A stretch of 64,000 nt of DNA from Streptomyces sp. B93 (GCF_018070565.1 NZ_JAGPXL010000007.1:1-64000), one strand, 5' to 3'; positions 15,564 to 25,376 are shown, numbered from the stretch's first letter. The notes: generated by a model not told the origin, from the sequence alone. Made by a program: numbers and translations.

Positions 15564-18284
15564 CTAGCGGTCACCCAGCCTCAGTTCGCGCACCGAGCCA
15601 CGTCGGCTGGTCCACCAGGCCTGCCCGGCGGGCACACCGAGGGACAGCAGCAGCACGGTGAGCGCCGGGACCGCCAGGGAGAGCGGGTCGGTGCGCAGCG
15701 CGGCCCCGTCGAGGGCGGACGGGGAGGCCAGGGCGAGGGTGGTGAGGTCGACGCCGGGCGCCAGCAGGTGGATGGCGGCCCAGCCGGTCAGCATGCCGCC
15801 CGCGGCGGCGAGGAGCGCCTGCGGGAGGGCCGTGAGGATCAGCAGTCGGCGGCCCTGGGAGCGGCTCATGCCCATCGTGCGCAGCCGGGCGAGCAGGGCC
15901 CTGCGTTCGGGTGCGGTGCGCAGCACCGTCAGTACCAGGGCGAGGACGGCGTAGCCGCCGCCCGCGACGACGGCGGCGCCGTACAGGCGTTCCGCGCCGG
16001 ACTGCAGGGGTGAGTCGACGTGCCCGGCGCGTTCCTCGGCGCGCAGCCGGACGGTTCCCGCGCCGCCGTCCGCAACCGCGCGCAGTTCCCGGCCGTTCAG
16101 GGCGTCCCCTGTCAGCAGCAGGGCCGTCGGGCGGGCCGCTTCGCGGGGAAGTCCGGCGCGGTCGACGATCAGGAAGTCGTCGCCGATGACGGCCGGAGTG
16201 TGCCGCCGGACCTCGGCGATGCGTACGGTGACGGAGGTGCCGTCCGGGAACAGGACGGCGTAGGGGCCGGTGCCGTACTCCTCGGCGACCCGCGGCGAGG
16301 CCAGGGCGGGCAGCGGCCCGTCGGTGTCCCCCTGCCGCAGGCGCGCCGCGTCGAACGGGCCGAGGCCCGTGTGCCGCGCCAGGCGGGCGTACGCGTCGGG
16401 GTCCACCCCGGCCAGCGGCACCGGCTGGCTGCCCTGCTCCGGCCTCGCCTCGTAGGCGACGCTCGCTTGCGCCGTGTCGTGTACGCCGGGCAGTCGGCGG
16501 ACGCGGTCGGGCAGGTCCGGGGGCAGCGCGCCGGTGGCGTTCTCGACGCGGGCGTCGGCGCCGACGGCGACGAGCGCGGCCTGGTCGCGGGCCTCCGTGA
16601 CGCCCGCGAGGACGGAGCCGCCGAACGCGGCCGTGGTCAGGGCGCTGAGCAGGGCGAGCAGTGGCAGCACGGCGAAGCCGGAGGCGCGGGCCGCCTGCGC
16701 CAGCGACAGCGGGATGACCACGCCGCGCATCCGTGCCGTCGCCTTGCCCAGCGCGCGCAGGGGCAGGGGGTGGAGGCGGGCCAGCAGCAGCGCGGCGACG
16801 ACGCCGGTCAGCAGCGGGGCGGCGGCCACCAGACCGGTGCCGCCGGAGCCCTGGCGGCGCAAGGCGACGACGGCGCCGCACGCGATCACCAGCACGGTGA
16901 GTTCCGCGACCGTTCGGCGCCGCGACGGGCGAGCGGTGGTGAGGTCGTCCCGGCCGTCGTGCATCCGGACCGTGCGGTGCGCCACGACCGCGCGCACGGG
17001 GAGCGCGACGCAGGCGAGCAGGGTGACGGCGAGGGCGGCGGCGACGGCGGGCGCGGTGCGGGCGCCGGGCAGCAGGAGCAGTGCGGCGGTCAGTCCGAGG
17101 GCACCGGCCGGTACGGCGACCACCGCCGTCTCCGCCAGCAGCCGGAGGGCGAGGCCGGGCAGCGCGGCGCCGCGGGCGCGCAGCAGGGCCAGCTCGGCGC
17201 GGCGGCGGTCGGCCGCCACGCCACCGGCCATGGCCAGGACGATCACGGCGAGGCTGCCGGTGCCGACGGCGGCGAGGAGCAGCAGGGGTTCGATCCCGGA
17301 CCGTAGTCCGGAATGGTTGGTGAGGACCTCGTCGAGGGACGTCTGGGACTCCAGGCGCTCGTCGACGGCCTCCCGCAGGCGCTGCACTCCCGGGCCCGAT
17401 TCCAGCGTGGCGACGGCGGCGGCCAGCCGATCGATGTCGTGGCCGCGCAGGGCGGTGACGTCGGGGGCCACCTGCCAGTAGCGGTGGGGGCGGCCGGGGG
17501 TGCCCAACAGGGCCGGGCCCGCGTCGGGGGCGAGGAGCAGACCGCCGAGCCAGTAGACCTCCGACGGCGCGCTGCCGGGGCGGCGGGCCAGCGCGGGGGC
17601 GCGCAGCACCGGCACGGTCGACCAGTAGGCGCCCGCCGGGGAGCGCGGGACGACGATGCCGGTGATCCGGACGGCGAGCGGGCCGCGGCCCGAGCCGGGT
17701 ACGTGGATCACCGAGCCGACCCGGATGTTCAGCGTCCGGGCGGTGTCCTTGGTGACGGCGGCCTCGACCCGCGGGGTCGCTGCGGTGACGGGTCCGCCCG
17801 TGGTGCGCGGCAAGCGGCCCTCGCTGAGCCGGGCGTGGGCGGCCAGGTCCTGCTGGGCGGCGAGCACCAGTTGGGCGGGCATCCCGGCGGGCTGGGGCAG
17901 CCAGGGGTCCGGCACCTCCAGGTTGACGGTGGTGCGGACGCCGTACGACGACTGCGCGGGGTCGGCGACCAGCGGCGCCCGCACGGTGGCGAGGACCTCG
18001 GCGCGGGCCTCGGCGAGCGGACCGGGGCGCAGGACGGCCTCGGCCTCCTCGATCGTGTCCACCCAGGGCGGCGGGGCCTGCACCTGCACGCTCGTCCGGT
18101 CGGGCAGGGCCTGCTCGACCGCCCGGCGCAGTCCCGCGTCGCCGTACCGGTCGACGGCGAGCGGGTACGCGGCGGCGAGCGCGGCGGTCACGGCCACCAG
18201 CAGCGCGAGCGCCAGGGACGTACCGGCGAAGGCTCTGAGCCGGGACGGCAACCCGGCGTGTGCGTGCGGGGGCCGCGCGGTCAC
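15564..18284 (-). CDS. FtsX-like ABC permease, second of two
   Basis: 906 aa. An N-terminal membrane helix (SLALALLVAVTAALAAAYPLA), a large outside domain, a first FtsX core with helices around LLLLAAVGTGSLAVIVLAMAGG, more helices, a second outside domain, and a C-terminal FtsX domain (YAVLALVLTVLRTAPERRALLARLRTMG). GTG at 18284 overlaps the stop of the upstream permease (GTGA), which implies translational coupling and a heterodimer. MacB-type systems move lipids, lipoproteins or peptides out of the membrane; the substrate is not visible. The open frame continues far upstream but that part is antisense shadow. Confidence 0.88.
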   Translation of the reverse strand: MTARPPHAHAGLPSRLRAFAGTSLALALLVAVTAALAAAYPLAVDRYGDAGLRRAVEQALPDRTSVQVQAPPPWVDTIEEAEAVLRPGPLAEARAEVLATVRAPLVADPAQSSYGVRTTVNLEVPDPWLPQPAGMPAQLVLAAQQDLAAHARLSEGRLPRTTGGPVTAATPRVEAAVTKDTARTLNIRVGSVIHVPGSGRGPLAVRITGIVVPRSPAGAYWSTVPVLRAPALARRPGSAPSEVYWLGGLLLAPDAGPALLGTPGRPHRYWQVAPDVTALRGHDIDRLAAAVATLESGPGVQRLREAVDERLESQTSLDEVLTNHSGLRSGIEPLLLLAAVGTGSLAVIVLAMAGGVAADRRRAELALLRARGAALPGLALRLLAETAVVAVPAGALGLTAALLLLPGARTAPAVAAALAVTLLACVALPVRAVVAHRTVRMHDGRDDLTTARPSRRRTVAELTVLVIACGAVVALRRQGSGGTGLVAAAPLLTGVVAALLLARLHPLPLRALGKATARMRGVVIPLSLAQAARASGFAVLPLLALLSALTTAAFGGSVLAGVTEARDQAALVAVGADARVENATGALPPDLPDRVRRLPGVHDTAQASVAYEARPEQGSQPVPLAGVDPDAYARLARHTGLGPFDAARLRQGDTDGPLPALASPRVAEEYGTGPYAVLFPDGTSVTVRIAEVRRHTPAVIGDDFLIVDRAGLPREAARPTALLLTGDALNGRELRAVADGGAGTVRLRAEERAGHVDSPLQSGAERLYGAAVVAGGGYAVLALVLTVLRTAPERRALLARLRTMGMSRSQGRRLLILTALPQALLAAAGGMLTGWAAIHLLAPGVDLTTLALASPSALDGAALRTDPLSLAVPALTVLLLSLGVPAGQAWWTSRRGSVRELRLGDR

Positions 18285-21200
18285 TGCGTCACCTCTTCCC
18301 TGAGCGTCACCACGGGTCTGGCCCGCCGCGGTGCGAGGGCGGCGGTCACCAGGGCCGGGCCCGCGGCGAGGGCCGCCAGCAGCGCGGCGAGGGGCGGCAG
18401 CGGGAGTTCCACCAGGACCGGCGGGAGCGGCCGGGTGGCCTGACCGGTCAGGACGACGAGGGGGACCAGCGCGTACGTCAGCACCGCGCCCAGGGCGGTG
18501 CCGACCAGCAGCGCCAGGGCCACCAGCACGCCGTGCTCCATGGCGACCAGCCGGGCCAGCCGGCGGCGGGGTGTCCCCAGGGCGCGCAGCACGGCGAACT
18601 CGCCGTCGCGGGCCCGCATCGCCCCCGCCGCGCTCACCGCGAAGCCGAGCGAGGCGAACAGCACGGTCACCGCCGCCGCCGCGAGCAGCGCGGTCTCGGG
18701 GGCCGCCCCGAACGGGTCGTCGCGCAGCTCCGCCGCTATCTCGTCGCGCACCACCACCTGCTCCGGTGCGATGTCGGGCAGTCCCCGCACGGCCGCCGCC
18801 GCGGCAGCGGGCGCCGTCGTGCGCAGCCACCACTCGGTGGGCTTCAGACCGGTTCCGTAGCGGGCTTGCAGCACCCGGTCGACGGACCGGAGATCGACGA
18901 GGAGGGCGCCGCCGTCCTGGGCGGTGGCCTGCGTCGTGGGCAGGGCACCGGCGGTGCGGGCGATGCGCACGGGTACGGCATGGCCGTCGAACCGCACCTC
19001 CACGCGCTGCCCTTCACGCGCCCCCGACGCGGTGAGGAACTGGTCGGTGGCGACCGCGGCGATCTCGGGAGCGGCGGGCTGGGCGACCTCCAGGCGGACC
19101 GTCAGCACCGAGGCGGGCCACGAGACGTCCGCGGGCAGATAGCCGGTGCCGTACGTCATGGTGACGGGCGCCGTCGAGGTGATGCGGGGGCGGGTCGGCC
19201 GGGCGTCGCCGTCGGGGGCGAAGGCGGCCGAGTCGGCCTCGATCGCGGTCGACCACCTCGTCGGCAGGGTCAGCCGCCGGACGTCGCCGTCGGCCGAGGT
19301 CGCCGTGAGCGCGTCGAGGACGAGGCGGTGCCGGTCGGCCCGGCCGGTCGGCTGCGACGTGCTCAGGCTGAGCCCGGTCAGGGCCAACGGGCCCCGGGCG
19401 CCGCCCAGTTCCGGGGCCAGGCGATGGGAGCGGCCGTCGGCGGCGAGGGTCCCGGACGGCAGTTCGTAGGTGGTGCCGTGCCGGTCCCGCACGGTCAGCG
19501 TGACGTCCGCGTCGGGTCCCGGCGCGGTGCCGTGCAGGGCGGCGGTCAGCGTGAGCCGGGTGGTGCCCGCCGGTATCTGGATGCCCGCGGGTGTGCCGCG
19601 CGGCGCGAGTCCGGCGAGCAGCGGACCGTCCGTCAGGTCGGGCCGCGCCAGCACTCCCCCGGCCGCCTCCTCCGTGTTCAGGGCCACGACGGTCGCGGTA
19701 CGGCCGCCGGAGAGGGAGACCGTGCCCCGGGCCGCGGGGGCGGCCCCGTCGACGTGGGGGAGGCCGGCGTAGACGTCGGTGCGGCCCACACCGCCGCTCC
19801 CGGCGGCCAGGACGCGCACCTCGGCACCGGCGCGGAAGTCCGCCTGGTCGTCCTGGGAGCGCTGCCAGGACGCGCCCTGCCCGATCGCGACCACGCCCAG
19901 CGCCACGGAGATGACCAGCAGCAGCACCGGGCCCGCGCCCCGCATCGGCCGACGGCTGAACTGCCAGCCGACCATGGCCCCGGTCAGCCCGCGTCCCCGG
20001 ACGAGGAGGCGCTCACCGATCCGCGCCAGCAACGGCAGCAGCCGTAGCACCAGGACCGTTCCGGCGAGCAGCACCAGAGCGGGCGCCACCACCAGCAGCG
20101 GGTCGACGCCGAGGGCCCCCTCGCGGTCGGCGGTGACGGCGCCGGAGTCCTGGCTGCCGAGCAGCCAGAAGGCGACACCGGCCACCGCGAGCAGCCCGAT
20201 GTCCGCCCCGGCGCGCAGCGGTGCGGGCAGCGCCCCCGCCCGGACGCCGAGGGCGAGGGACGCCCGCAACGCCGGTACCGCCACCGCCAGCGCGCACAGC
20301 GCGGCCACGCCCGCGGCGACCGCCCACACCTCGGGCCGGCCCCAGCCCGGCACGTCGAGGCGCACCCCGGTCCGGCGCAGCGCCCCCTGTCCGGCCAGCA
20401 GCCGCGTCAACGGCCCGGCCAGCAGTGGCGCCACCAGCACCGCGGGGGCGGAGATCAGCAGGGCCTCCAGCGCGGCCAGGCCCGCCAGCCGGGTGCGGGT
20501 GGCGCCGCGTGCCCGCAGCAGGCGGGTCTCGGCCGCGCGTTCGGTGCTGAGCGTCCGCGCGACGAGCAACAGGGCGCAGGCCGCGAGCAGTCCGAGCTGA
20601 CCGGCGACGATCAGCATGCTGGAACGGGTGACGAGCAGGGAACGTTCGACGCGGTCCAGCACCTCGGGCAGCCCGGTGGCCGCGACGGTCGTACCGCTGA
20701 GCGCGGGCTGCTCGCGCAGCGCCGCGCTCCCCGAGCGGGCGGCCTCGCGCAGTGCGTCGATCCGGTCCGTCGTCAGCGAGGAGTAGTCGGCCGACACCAG
20801 CCAGCCCGAGGCGCCGACGCTCACCCGTCCCGACGTCGGCTCGGCCGGGGCGGTGAGCAGGGGCCCGTACGTGGTGAAGCTGGACGCCTTCACTCCGCGT
20901 CCGCCCAGGTCGTCCAACTGCCAGTAGGGCGCCCGCACGTTCACCGGCCGGTACACGCCGGTGATCAGCACGCGTACCGGCGGGCCGTCCAGCCGGTCGG
21001 TGACGGTGAGCCGGTCACCGGGCGTCACCCCGAGGCGTCGGGCGGCACTCTGCGGCAGCGCCGCCTCGACGTCCCCGGTGGTCGCGGCCTCGCGCGGGAG
21101 TCGACCGGCGACGGCCCTCACCTGTGTGCGGTCCAGGGCCGCGAAGTAGGCGAGGTCGGGGTTCTCGTCGTCCCGCGCGGAGTCCGGCCGCAGGTCCGGG

Positions 21201-21541
21201 GGCAGGGCGTAGGGGCCGGACCGCAGCAGGGTGCGCACCCGTACAGGCAGGCCGTCGAAGACGGTGCGGGCCCCCGCCCGCACGGCGTCGTCGGCCGCCT
21301 GCCGGTCCTCCTCCGGCACGTTGGCCTTGACCACCAGGGCTGCCTCGGCGGCGGCGCGCTGTTCGGCGAGCGACCGGCGCAGTGCCGCGTCGCCGATCGC
21401 GCCCGAGTAGGCGGTGAGCGCGGCCAGCACGGACGTCGTCAGCAGGACGGTCAGCAGCGCGGCGCCGAGGAGCGTGCGGTACACCCACGCCCGCCGCACG
21501 GTGAACCGCCACACGCCCGCCGACACCGCTCGTTCCCCCAC
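18281..21541 (-). CDS. FtsX-like ABC permease, first of two
   Basis: 1,086 aa, very large for the family because of two big outside domains. N-terminal helix TLLGAALLTVLLTTSVLAALT, an FtsX core (LGLLAACALLLVARTLSTERAAETRLLRARGAT), further helices, a second extracellular region of about 350 residues, and a C-terminal FtsX core (AGAMRARDGEFAVLRALGTPRRRLARLVAMEHG). GTG at 21541 has GGGGGG five bases upstream; GTG at 21526 is an alternative. First gene of permease-permease-ATPase, and divergent from rph. TACAAT at 21611-21616 on this strand could be a -10, although I see no good -35. Confidence 0.87.
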   Translation of the reverse strand: MGERAVSAGVWRFTVRRAWVYRTLLGAALLTVLLTTSVLAALTAYSGAIGDAALRRSLAEQRAAAEAALVVKANVPEEDRQAADDAVRAGARTVFDGLPVRVRTLLRSGPYALPPDLRPDSARDDENPDLAYFAALDRTQVRAVAGRLPREAATTGDVEAALPQSAARRLGVTPGDRLTVTDRLDGPPVRVLITGVYRPVNVRAPYWQLDDLGGRGVKASSFTTYGPLLTAPAEPTSGRVSVGASGWLVSADYSSLTTDRIDALREAARSGSAALREQPALSGTTVAATGLPEVLDRVERSLLVTRSSMLIVAGQLGLLAACALLLVARTLSTERAAETRLLRARGATRTRLAGLAALEALLISAPAVLVAPLLAGPLTRLLAGQGALRRTGVRLDVPGWGRPEVWAVAAGVAALCALAVAVPALRASLALGVRAGALPAPLRAGADIGLLAVAGVAFWLLGSQDSGAVTADREGALGVDPLLVVAPALVLLAGTVLVLRLLPLLARIGERLLVRGRGLTGAMVGWQFSRRPMRGAGPVLLLVISVALGVVAIGQGASWQRSQDDQADFRAGAEVRVLAAGSGGVGRTDVYAGLPHVDGAAPAARGTVSLSGGRTATVVALNTEEAAGGVLARPDLTDGPLLAGLAPRGTPAGIQIPAGTTRLTLTAALHGTAPGPDADVTLTVRDRHGTTYELPSGTLAADGRSHRLAPELGGARGPLALTGLSLSTSQPTGRADRHRLVLDALTATSADGDVRRLTLPTRWSTAIEADSAAFAPDGDARPTRPRITSTAPVTMTYGTGYLPADVSWPASVLTVRLEVAQPAAPEIAAVATDQFLTASGAREGQRVEVRFDGHAVPVRIARTAGALPTTQATAQDGGALLVDLRSVDRVLQARYGTGLKPTEWWLRTTAPAAAAAAVRGLPDIAPEQVVVRDEIAAELRDDPFGAAPETALLAAAAVTVLFASLGFAVSAAGAMRARDGEFAVLRALGTPRRRLARLVAMEHGVLVALALLVGTALGAVLTYALVPLVVLTGQATRPLPPVLVELPLPPLAALLAALAAGPALVTAALAPRRARPVVTLREEVTQ

Positions 21542-21662
21542 CAAGCCCCCCGTTTCCCGCCGCACGGAACCGGAACGCGTCGCGGCGTCACTGCCGTGCG
21601 GGTGCGAGAGGGCATTGTAGAACTGACGAGCGAGTTCCTGTGGGCTGCCCGAAAACAGCAAA

Positions 21663-21686
21663 GGCAAGGAGAACGATCTCCTTGCC
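21663..21686. promoter_or_regulatory. Perfect palindrome in the permease/rph intergenic region
   Basis: Ten-base arms GGCAAGGAGA and TCTCCTTGCC separated by ACGA. It lies about 24 bases before the rifamycin-associated element and about 120 bases before the permease start on the other strand. It could be an operator for either gene or a hairpin. I do not recognise the binding protein. Confidence 0.5.
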
Positions 21687-21709
21687 ACTCTCAACTTATA
21701 GCGCACCGG

Positions 21710-21728
21710 GGGGCTTGCGGCAAGGCCC
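21710..21728 (+). promoter_or_regulatory. Rifamycin-associated element (RAE)
   Basis: GGGGCTTGCGGCAAGGCCC, an imperfect 19-base inverted repeat 98 bases before rph. It matches, from memory, the rifampin-associated element found upstream of rifampin-inactivating genes in actinomycetes and shown to mediate rifampin-responsive expression. A possible -10 (CAGAAT, 21740-21745) follows. Confidence 0.82.
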
Positions 21729-21825
21729 GGGTCAGGGCGCAGAATCGGCGGCCGAAGCCACCACCTGCACGAACGCGGGGCAGGGGGTGGCGCACGGAAA
21801 CTACGGGTGCCTCGGAAGGGTCGCG

Positions 21826-24423
21826 ATGAGTGAGCGTTACGTGCTCGGTCTCCAGGAGATCGACGAGACCCAGGTCGCGGTCGTCGGCGGCAAGGGCGCG
21901 CAGTTGGGCGCGCTGACCAGGATCGAGGGCGTCCGCGTGCCGGACGGCTTCTGTGTGACGACGGACGCCTTCCGGCGGATCATGGCGCAGGCGCCGTCGA
22001 TCGGCGACCGGCTCGACCGGTTGTCGTGTGTGGACCCGGACGACCGGGAGGCGATCCGCACGCTCAGCGCGGAGGTCCGCCGCGCCGTCGAGGAGGTTCC
22101 CGTCCCGGACGACCTCGCGACGGCGATCGGCCGCGCGCTCGCCCGGTTCGGTGAGCGGGCGGCCTACGCCGTCCGTTCCAGCGCGACGGCGGAGGACCTG
22201 CCGACGGCCTCCTTCGCGGGCCAGCAGGACACCTACCTGAACGTCATGGGGCTTACGGCGGTGCTGCGGCACATCAGCCGGTGCTGGGCCTCGCTGTTCA
22301 CCGAACGGGCGGTGACGTACCGTCAGCGCCAGGGCATCGACCACCGTACGGTCCACATGGCCGTGGTCGTGCAGCGGATGGTCTTCCCGCGGGCGTCGGG
22401 GATCCTGTTCACCGCCGATCCCGTCACGGGCGATCGGAAGGCCGCCACCGTGGACGCCGGTTTCGGCCTCGGTGAGGCACTGGTCTCCGGTCTGGTGAAC
22501 CCGGACGTCTTCAAGGTGCGGGACGGCGCAGTGGTCGCCAGGACGATCGCGGCCAAACAGCGGGCCGTCCACGCCCTGCCGGCCGGCGGCACCCGGGAGG
22601 TCGCGGTCGACGAACGGCGGCAGGATCAGCCGTCGCTGACGGATGCTCAGGTCGTGGGGCTCGTGGAGCTGGGTCGGCGGATCGAGGCGCGTTTCGGGCG
22701 ACCGCAGGACATCGAGTGGTGCCTGGCCGACGACGGCTTCCAGATCGTCCAGAGTCGGCCGATCACGACGCTGTTCCCCGTCCCCGAGGCGGGCGACCAG
22801 GAGAACCACGTCTACGTCTCCGTCGGTCACGGGCAGATGATGACCGACGCCATGAAGCCCCTGGGGCTGTCCATGTGGCGGCTGACGGCGCTGGTGCCGA
22901 TGCTGGAGGCCGGTGGGCGGCTGTTCGTCGACGTCACTCCCCGTCTGGCCTCGCCCACGACCCGCGCGGGCCTCCTGGAGGCCATGGGGAAGGGCGATCC
23001 GCTGATCAGGGACGCGCTGGAGACGGTCCTCGACCGCGGCGACTTCGTCCCGTCGCTGCCGGACACGGGCCCCGGCGGGCTGCCCGCCCATGCCGCGCCC
23101 GCCCCCGTCGAAACCGATCCGGCCGTCGTCACCGAGTTGATCGAACGCGGCCGGGCGTCCGTCGCCGCCCTGGAGCGCGACATCCGGACGAAGACCGGAG
23201 CGGAGCTGTTCGACTTCCTGCTGGAGGCCTTCGAGGACCACAAGCGAGAAGTCAGTGACCCGCTGCTCCATCAGGCGATCATGGCGGGCATGGAGGCCAC
23301 CTGGTGGCTCAACGACAGGCTGGAGGAGTGGCTCGGCGAGAAGAACGCGGCCGACACGCTCACCCTGTCCGCCCCCGGCAACGTCACCTCGGAGATGGGG
23401 CTGGCGCTGCTCGACGTCGCCGACGTGATCCGCCCGTACCCCGAGGTGGTGGCGTTCCTCCAGGGCGTCGAGGACGACGACTTCCTGGAGGACCTGCCCA
23501 AGCTCCCCGGCGGGACGGAGGCGCGCGCCGCCATCGAGGCCTACCTCGACCGGTACGGCATGCGCTGCGTCGGCGAGATCGACATCACGAGACCGCGGTG
23601 GCGCGAGCGGCCCGGCACGGTCCTGCCCGCGATCCTCGACAACGTCCGGAACTTCGAACCGGGCGCCGCCGCACGGCGGTTCGAGCAGGGGCGGCAGACA
23701 GCGCTGAGGAAGGCCGAGGACGTGCTGGCGCGCCTGCGGGCCCTGCCGGACGGGGAGCGGCGAGCCGACGAGACCAAGCGGATGATCGACCGGGTCCGGA
23801 CCTTCATCGGCTACCGGGAGTACCCCAAGTACCACATCGTCAGCCGGTACTTCCTCTACAAGCAGGCCCTCCTGGAGGAGGCCGAGCGCCTCGTACGGGC
23901 CGGGGTGCTCGCGGAGCGGGAGGACGTCTTCCACCTCACGTTCGAGGAGTTCCACGAGGCGGTGCGCTCGCACCGGGTGGACCACCGGCTCATCCAGCGG
24001 CGCAAGGAGGACTTCCGGTCGTACCAGGCGCTCACCCCGCCCAGGGTCCTCACCTCGGACGGAGAGGCCGTCACCGGCGCGTACCGGCGTGACGACGTGC
24101 CGGCCGGTGCCCTGGCCGGTCTCCCCGTCTCCGCCGGGACCGTCGAGGGCAGGGCCCGTGTCGTCCTCGACATGGCGGAGGCCGACCTCGAGGCGGGCGA
24201 CATCCTCGTCACGGCCTACACCGACCCCAGCTGGTCCCCGCTGTTCCTCGGGATCACCGGCCTGGTGACCGAGGTGGGCGGCCTGATGACCCATGGCGCG
24301 GTGATCGCCCGCGAGTACGGCCTCCCTGCCGTCGTGGGCGTCGAGGGTGCGACCCGGCTGATCCATGACGGCCAGCGAATCCGTGTGCACGGGACCGACG
24401 GCTACGTCGAGATCCTGTCCTGA
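21826..24423 (+). CDS. rph: Rifamycin-inactivating phosphotransferase
   Basis: 865 aa, the usual length. Rph transfers the beta-phosphate of ATP to the C21 hydroxyl of rifamycins, giving AMP and phosphate. The N-terminal ATP-grasp domain begins YVLGLQEIDETQVAVVGGKGAQLGAL and includes AYAVRSSATAEDLPTASFAGQQDTYLN; the central part is the rifamycin-binding domain; the C-terminal swivelling domain has GGLMTHGAVIAREYGLP, where H823 is the phospho-carrying His. It resembles PEP synthase in its two end domains, but the middle and the upstream RAE make rph the better call. ATG at 21826 is supported by GGAAGGG upstream. It stands alone. Confidence 0.92.
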   Translation: MSERYVLGLQEIDETQVAVVGGKGAQLGALTRIEGVRVPDGFCVTTDAFRRIMAQAPSIGDRLDRLSCVDPDDREAIRTLSAEVRRAVEEVPVPDDLATAIGRALARFGERAAYAVRSSATAEDLPTASFAGQQDTYLNVMGLTAVLRHISRCWASLFTERAVTYRQRQGIDHRTVHMAVVVQRMVFPRASGILFTADPVTGDRKAATVDAGFGLGEALVSGLVNPDVFKVRDGAVVARTIAAKQRAVHALPAGGTREVAVDERRQDQPSLTDAQVVGLVELGRRIEARFGRPQDIEWCLADDGFQIVQSRPITTLFPVPEAGDQENHVYVSVGHGQMMTDAMKPLGLSMWRLTALVPMLEAGGRLFVDVTPRLASPTTRAGLLEAMGKGDPLIRDALETVLDRGDFVPSLPDTGPGGLPAHAAPAPVETDPAVVTELIERGRASVAALERDIRTKTGAELFDFLLEAFEDHKREVSDPLLHQAIMAGMEATWWLNDRLEEWLGEKNAADTLTLSAPGNVTSEMGLALLDVADVIRPYPEVVAFLQGVEDDDFLEDLPKLPGGTEARAAIEAYLDRYGMRCVGEIDITRPRWRERPGTVLPAILDNVRNFEPGAAARRFEQGRQTALRKAEDVLARLRALPDGERRADETKRMIDRVRTFIGYREYPKYHIVSRYFLYKQALLEEAERLVRAGVLAEREDVFHLTFEEFHEAVRSHRVDHRLIQRRKEDFRSYQALTPPRVLTSDGEAVTGAYRRDDVPAGALAGLPVSAGTVEGRARVVLDMAEADLEAGDILVTAYTDPSWSPLFLGITGLVTEVGGLMTHGAVIAREYGLPAVVGVEGATRLIHDGQRIRVHGTDGYVEILS

Positions 24424-24441
24424 GCGACCGCACCGGACCGG

Positions 24442-24475
24442 CCGGTCACGCGAAGCCGCCGCTTGGCGTGACCGG
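24442..24475. terminator. Hairpin terminator between rph and a convergent gene
   Basis: Arms 24442-24451 (CCGGTCACGC) and 24466-24475 (GCGTGACCGG) pair perfectly, with a short inner AAG/CTT stem. It lies between convergent genes and probably stops transcription from both sides. Confidence 0.6.
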
Positions 24476-24496
24476 CTGGTTCCCGGCGCCGCGACG

Positions 24497-24874
24497 TCAG
24501 TTGGGCAGTACGCGGTAACTCAGCGCGGGGAAGGGGAAGTCGCCCCCGTTGAACGTGCCGGTGAGGAAGTACCAGTCACCGGGGAACTCCGGAGTCCCCT
24601 TCTCGCAGCCCGGGTTGAAGAAGACCTCGGTGTTGTGGCTGGTGATCGCGGTGTACGACAGCGCAGGAGTGGTCAGCTCGTGGCAGACGCCGACGTCGTT
24701 CTCGTCGGCCAGGAGTTCCGTGCCGGTGCGGTCGGCCCCGGTGTAGAAGCGCAGCCCGGGGCCCGGGAAGTCCGCCGCACCCGCCGGGGTGGCGACGCCG
24801 ATCGTCAGGAGCGCCGCACCCGCCGCCGAGGCCGCGAGCAGGGCGAGTCTGGATCGGGACGAGGACTGGGACAC
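24497..24874 (-). CDS. Small secreted protein
   Basis: 125 aa with a clear signal peptide: basic SRSRLAL, hydrophobic core LLAASAAGAALLTIGVA, and a likely cleavage after PAGAA. The mature part of about 90 residues has two cysteines (VCHELT and NPGCEKG) that could form a disulfide, and aromatic repeats (LRFYTGADRTG, ALSYTAI, DWYFLTGTF, ALSYRVLPN). It resembles short beta-rich exported streptomycete proteins without known function. GTG at 24874 has GAGG eight bases upstream; GTG at 24883 has none. A weak CACAGG-N17-TACCCA-type promoter cannot be asserted. Confidence 0.72.
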   Translation of the reverse strand: MSQSSSRSRLALLAASAAGAALLTIGVATPAGAADFPGPGLRFYTGADRTGTELLADENDVGVCHELTTPALSYTAITSHNTEVFFNPGCEKGTPEFPGDWYFLTGTFNGGDFPFPALSYRVLPN

Positions 24875-24979
24875 GCGAACCACCTCACAGGGTTGCCGAG
24901 TACGGACCTACCCAAGATTCTTGATGCTTCAACTAGAGGGAAGACGAAAACCGGCCGACGATAACGATGTCAACGCCTG

Positions 24980-25321
24980 ATGCCTTCCGGGTATCACAGG
25001 CGCCACAAGATGTCGGCGGCGCGGGGCACACCGACGCTGACCGTCGGCTTCATGCCCGGCATCACCGTCACGCCCGCCACCGTCGCCTTCACCGCGCGGC
25101 ACCCCGGTGTGACGGTGCGGCTGCCGCGCACCACGTGGTTCGACCAGGTGGAGGTGTTGCGGGACGGCAGGGCCGATCTGATCGGGCCGGGCGAGGTGGC
25201 CCTGGCCTGGGTGGCGACCCGCCGCTCCCGCCTCGTCCGGGACTTCGCGCGGGCGGCGCAGGACACGCTCGCCGACGCCCACGCGGTGAACCGCCCCAGG
25301 GAATTCCGCGAGCCGCGATGA
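24980..25321 (+). pseudogene. Remnant of a LysR-family regulator
   Basis: The frame encodes two pieces of a LysR effector domain joined by a deletion. LTVGFMPGITVTPATVAFTARHPGVTVRLPRTTWFDQVEVLRDGRADL is the first strand-helix unit of the sensor domain, and ALAWVATRRSRLVRDFARAAQD is its last helix. The N-terminal HTH and about 100 central residues are missing. The ATG at 24980 lacks a convincing ribosome site. The gene has probably decayed, although a short expressed product cannot be excluded. It lies just upstream of the RibD-like reductase, which may have been its target. Confidence 0.65.
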
Positions 25322-25376
25322 GTTCCGCGGACTTTGGCAGTCTCATCTTCCAACCCGGTACGGAGGAGGTCTTCTG

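Noticed and set aside
21691-24390. 899-codon minus-strand frame opposite rph
   Set aside because: No domain, composition typical of a shadow; the plus-strand gene has clear family motifs throughout.
24980-25321. Intact 113-aa gene
   Set aside because: The two halves match distant parts of a LysR sensor domain; a deleted pseudogene explains it better.
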